From contig CBHYLN010000007.1 of NCBI GenBank assembly GCA_966128725.1, forward strand, positions 1 to 64,000: 64,000 bases of DNA, written 5' to 3'. The notes beneath the pieces are model-generated. The model was not told where the DNA came from, did no database searches, and was given only the letters and a program-made list of their open reading frames with translations. Position 1 is the first letter of the stretch. Every line of letters begins with the position of its first letter. The stretch comes from JAFDZV01 sp966128725. Its GTDB lineage: Bacteria > Bacteroidota > Ignavibacteria > OLB7. Below are positions 61,059 through 64,000 of the stretch, in pieces. The position numbers were made by a program, and so were the translations under genes.

Positions 61059-63722
61059 TTAGATAAGGTTGTATTCCCTGGCGCGTGCCAAGGCCTGTGT
61101 CCGGCTTTCCACGCTGAGTTTGCTGTACAGGTTGTTGATATGCGTTTTCACGGTGCTCACTGATATGTACAGAGCGTCGGCGATTGATGCGTTCGACTTT
61201 CCGTCGGCGATCAAGCGGAGCACTTCGATCTCGCGATCGCTGATCGGGGTCAGAAGCGTTGGAAGCGCCGTTGCCGGGGCTGCGTGTCCATTACCGTTCG
61301 TGGGCGGCGGTGGCATCCCGCCCAGTGCGCGCAACAGCTCGATAACATGCGGCGTCAGTGTGTCCTGATCGGCCTCGATGCCCTCGTGCTCCATCGAGAT
61401 TCGCAGTTTCTTGAGAAGGCGTGTCATCGGCTCGCCTTCGTCAATGATCGTACGCACGTAGCCCTCGGCCGCGGCCAGGGTGGTGGCGCGGGCTATTGCC
61501 GAAAGCGCCTGCTCGGTTTCGCCGCTCTGCTCAAGCGCCAATGCCTGAACAACCAACACCTTGATCACCGTGTCGTTCTGTCCGCTTTCCTCGGCGACGC
61601 GCAGTGGGATCGCAAGCAATTCGAATGCTTCATCGGAGCGGCGCTGTGCCAGCATTACCCGGGCAAGCATCACCACGTCGGCGGCGATCTGGGGATCGTG
61701 CAGACTGGACGCGTCCAGCAGTGGGCCTACGGCCTGTGCCCACGCGGCGGCGGCGGCGATGTCGCCCTTCGAGAGCAGCAGGCCCACTCGCCGGGCCTCC
61801 AGGGCAAACTGGGTGGCCGCCGAAGCCCCGTGGCGCCTCAGCAGCGCTTCAGCGCGGTCGATTGCATCAATGGCGCCATCAACGTCCCCGCGTGCCTGAT
61901 GAATCCGGGCAAGCAGACCGTAGCCGTCGAGCAGCAGCGGGACGTCGGTTGTTTCGCGTGCGCATTGCAGGCCCTCGCTCAGGTGGCGCATGGCGGAATC
62001 CACCAGATTGCGCTCGAAATCGATTGCTGCCAGTCCGATATGGCACTGGGCCGCCGAGTGCTGGCTTCCGCCCTGCTCGTCATCGGCAAGGAGTTCCAAC
62101 ACCTCGTGAAACGTTGCCGCGGACATCGTCAACTTCCCCTGCTTCAGTTGCAGGGCCGCCACCTTGGGCAGGGCCTCGGCAAGTCCGAATCGCGCTTTTT
62201 CGCCATTATGCTGGGCCGGCGTGCGGATGTACGTGGCAGGTGATTGGCTGATGCCGGGCCAACGCTCCGAATCGGCGAAATCGGGCTGGAATCGGGCTGC
62301 CATCGTGCTGTCGCCATCGGGGTCCGAATCGGCACGGAGTTGGTCCAGCGCACTGTTAAGCGCGGCCAGGTGGCCGTTGATGTCGGCCAGGCCGTCGTGA
62401 ACGTGCGGTGCGCTCGCCAGGGATGCCATCGAGACGTATGTTCGGGCCGTGGCCGCGCTGCCGCGCAGCGTTTGTGCCCATGCCAATGCAAGAGCAAGGC
62501 GCGAGCGTTGGGCAATCATGGCGTCGGGGAACATATCCGACCACTGAAGCAGCCTGCCGAGCTCTCCACGAGCAAGCACGCCTTCGGCCGTTCGTTCGGC
62601 CAGCCGTACGGCGTCGGCTCGATCGCCACATGCCCACAGGTGCTCAACGGCGTCGGCTGCCATGCCCTGCTCCTGAAACCACTCCGAAGCTTTCCTGTGC
62701 AACTCGTTGGTGCGCTCAATATCGTCGGATTCCAGCCGTTCGCGGATAATCGCACCAAACAGGGGGTGAACGCGATACCATCCGGGCTCGCCGTCGAGGG
62801 GCTGCAGATAAAAGCTGGTGGAAGCAAGATCCGCCAGAAGTTGGCCGCATGTGTCGTTGCCGCAGAGGTGTTGGCAAAGCCTGCCGTTAATCCTTGCAGC
62901 GATGGTAACGCTTGTCAGCACGGGCTTCAGATCGGGGCGAACCGTGCCCAGAATCTCTCCTTCGAGGTATTCGGCCACGTATGGGAATCGATCGCGCACC
63001 CGGCGGCTTCTGGCATGCGAGCCCTGCCCGTCACGAATCGATAGCGCGGCCAGTTGCAGGCCCACTGCCCAACCATCAGCAAGGGCAACAAGTTCATCGA
63101 TCTCATCGGCTGGCGGGGTGTCGCCGGTGGTAGCGCGCACCAGAGCATGCGCTTCCTGTGGCGTAAACGCTATTTCGGCAGCTCGTACCTCGCCCAGCTC
63201 CCCACGAGCGCGAAGACGAGCCAGTTGTAATGGGGGCAGCGCCCGGCTGGCCACAACGATCAGGACATGCGAGGGCATCCGTTCGATGAAGTACGAAAGC
63301 GAGGAATGAATGGCCTCGGAACTGATGCAGTGGTAATCGTCCAGTATGATGCGCAGCCGTCCGGACATGCCGGCAAGCTCGTTCAGCAGCGGGGTAAGCG
63401 CAACTTCGATTGGCTCACCAGCGGCCAGAATTTCGGTTGTACGCACGCCAACGCCCGGCAGAATCCGCCGCAGCGCGCCCAGTACATATTCCCAGAAACG
63501 TGCTGGATCGTTATCCCCAGCATCCAGCGACAGCCAGGCAGCCTGGCCCTGCTCCCTACGCACCCATTCCGCCAACAGTGTTGTTTTGCCAAACCCCGTT
63601 GGTGCGGTGACCAGTGCCAGACGGTTTTCGCCAAAAGCATCCAACCGTTCAAACAGGCGTGGTCTCGGCACACAATGTGTGAGTTTGCCGGGAATGTGAA
63701 GCTTAGTGGTGAGCAGCGGCAT
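61059..63722 (-). CDS. MalT-like LuxR-family ATP-dependent transcription activator
   Basis: 887 residues from ATG 63722. STAND-class ATPase: TTKLHIPGKLTHCVPRPRLF at the N-terminus (typical of MalT/LAL regulators), P-loop LVTAPTGFGKTTLLAEWVRR (~residues 37-56), Walker B LRIILDDYHCIS, and the winged-helix region FYLQPLDGEPGWYRVHPLFG. A long TPR-like sensor region (~380-760) follows. The C-terminal LuxR HTH is LLTPISDREIEVLRLIADGK and SNASIADALYISVSTVKTHI. The family oligomerises on ligand and ATP binding to activate promoters; the ligand here is unknown. GGGAG precedes the start and the small frame at 63739 ends 16 bases upstream, suggesting co-transcription. Confidence 0.9.
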   Translation of the reverse strand: MPLLTTKLHIPGKLTHCVPRPRLFERLDAFGENRLALVTAPTGFGKTTLLAEWVRREQGQAAWLSLDAGDNDPARFWEYVLGALRRILPGVGVRTTEILAAGEPIEVALTPLLNELAGMSGRLRIILDDYHCISSEAIHSSLSYFIERMPSHVLIVVASRALPPLQLARLRARGELGEVRAAEIAFTPQEAHALVRATTGDTPPADEIDELVALADGWAVGLQLAALSIRDGQGSHARSRRVRDRFPYVAEYLEGEILGTVRPDLKPVLTSVTIAARINGRLCQHLCGNDTCGQLLADLASTSFYLQPLDGEPGWYRVHPLFGAIIRERLESDDIERTNELHRKASEWFQEQGMAADAVEHLWACGDRADAVRLAERTAEGVLARGELGRLLQWSDMFPDAMIAQRSRLALALAWAQTLRGSAATARTYVSMASLASAPHVHDGLADINGHLAALNSALDQLRADSDPDGDSTMAARFQPDFADSERWPGISQSPATYIRTPAQHNGEKARFGLAEALPKVAALQLKQGKLTMSAATFHEVLELLADDEQGGSQHSAAQCHIGLAAIDFERNLVDSAMRHLSEGLQCARETTDVPLLLDGYGLLARIHQARGDVDGAIDAIDRAEALLRRHGASAATQFALEARRVGLLLSKGDIAAAAAWAQAVGPLLDASSLHDPQIAADVVMLARVMLAQRRSDEAFELLAIPLRVAEESGQNDTVIKVLVVQALALEQSGETEQALSAIARATTLAAAEGYVRTIIDEGEPMTRLLKKLRISMEHEGIEADQDTLTPHVIELLRALGGMPPPPTNGNGHAAPATALPTLLTPISDREIEVLRLIADGKSNASIADALYISVSTVKTHINNLYSKLSVESRTQALARAREYNLI

Positions 63723-63738
63723 GCTCCCAGAACTCTCG

Positions 63739-63960
63739 CTACGGTTGGTTGCCCAGTCCATACCGTATGGAAATTTCCGTGAACGATCGCGTGCCGGAAG
63801 TTGCCCAAACCGGAACGGCGACCGAATAGAACGTATCGATCAATGGCGGGGTTGTGGCCCCGGGTGCTGTGGAGAAGAGCGTATAAGGTCCAATTGTACG
63901 CCCACTTCCGTCCGCAATGCCAGCCTCTCGTGTGCCCACACGAGTACTGAGGGTCAACAC
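63739..63960 (-). CDS. Small open frame upstream of the MalT-like gene, possibly a gene fragment
   Basis: 73 codons from GTG 63960, bounded by an upstream TAG. The sequence (RTIGPYTLFSTAPGATTPPL, SVAVPVWATSGTRSFTEISI, RYGLGNQP) looks protein-like and resembles the end of a beta-rich exported protein, but there is no signal peptide. It may be the tail of a gene broken by a frameshift, with the rest beyond the window edge, or a genuine small gene. Spacing of 16 bases to the regulator supports a shared mRNA. Confidence 0.35.
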   Translation of the reverse strand: MLTLSTRVGTREAGIADGSGRTIGPYTLFSTAPGATTPPLIDTFYSVAVPVWATSGTRSFTEISIRYGLGNQP

Positions 63961-64000
63961 CTAGAACATCGAGCTTCTACCCTCGAAATCTCGTTGTTTC

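Noticed and set aside
1..64000. tRNA, rRNA, CRISPR and insertion sequences
   Set aside because: I looked for TpsiC-like GGTTCGA contexts, regular direct repeats and transposase frames with terminal inverted repeats. The few GTTCGA hits lie inside coding genes or a terminator, and no array or complete IS was found.

Overview
The window is a chromosomal segment of a GC-rich Gram-negative bacterium of the Bacteroidota/Chlorobiota group. The evidence is: outer-membrane proteins (OmpA type, TonB receptor, small barrels); five secreted proteins ending in type IX secretion (T9SS)-like C-terminal domains; cell-wall recycling ligase Mpl; the hopanoid-type squalene pair HpnC/HpnD; and several copies of the Bacteroidota -7 promoter box TAnnTTTG. 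Deep-branching Chlorobiota such as Kapabacteria would fit, but this placement is inference. I saw no rRNA, tRNA, CRISPR array or intact insertion sequence.

Layout. 0-6 kb: an M29 aminopeptidase, an OmpA-family protein, an M20 peptidase and a small secreted protein, separated by clear hairpin terminators. 6.4-12.2 kb (minus): a PD40/OmpA-like protein, a small barrel and a large VWA-domain surface protein. 12.7-17 kb (minus): a membrane protein and two tandem paralogous HExxH metallopeptidases with T9SS-like tails. 17.5-24 kb: a TPR-LuxR regulator, a DUF1028 protein with a sorting tail, PtsI and Mpl. 24-30.4 kb (plus): hpnC, hpnD, a lipoprotein, a multi-pass membrane protein, a thioesterase and an asparaginase. 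30.4-34.2 kb (minus): a compact run of ABC ATPase, GNAT, lplA, panB and a cytochrome-like lipoprotein. 34.9-40 kb: an outer-membrane protein, a TonB-dependent receptor with a dyad-rich candidate operator, and a PepSY protein, which together look like an iron-uptake module. 40-47 kb: HNH nuclease, transaldolase and a 1430-residue secreted T9SS protein. 47-49.4 kb: purN-queF-queD-queC (queuosine precursor synthesis). 49.7-53.1 kb: an AddB-like nuclease.

53.4-64 kb differs from the rest. It holds three large, unrelated transcription regulators on the minus strand: AAA plus winged helix, transposase-type HTH fused to LuxR, and MalT-like. Between them lie one small secreted Ser/Thr-rich protein and unusually long gene-poor stretches. 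These stretches contain perfect -7 boxes, hairpin terminators, a candidate structured RNA, a degraded LuxR-like HTH reading frame and a repeated upstream element (CATCCACCTTTYGGTTGA on the minus strand). This is the best candidate in the window for an undescribed regulatory locus.

Start sites were chosen by signal peptides, Shine-Dalgarno-like sequence and promoter distance. Several housekeeping genes have a -7-like box only 5-7 bases before the start codon, which suggests leaderless mRNAs. Sorting-tail, promoter and operator assignments are pattern-based and were not tested by any search.
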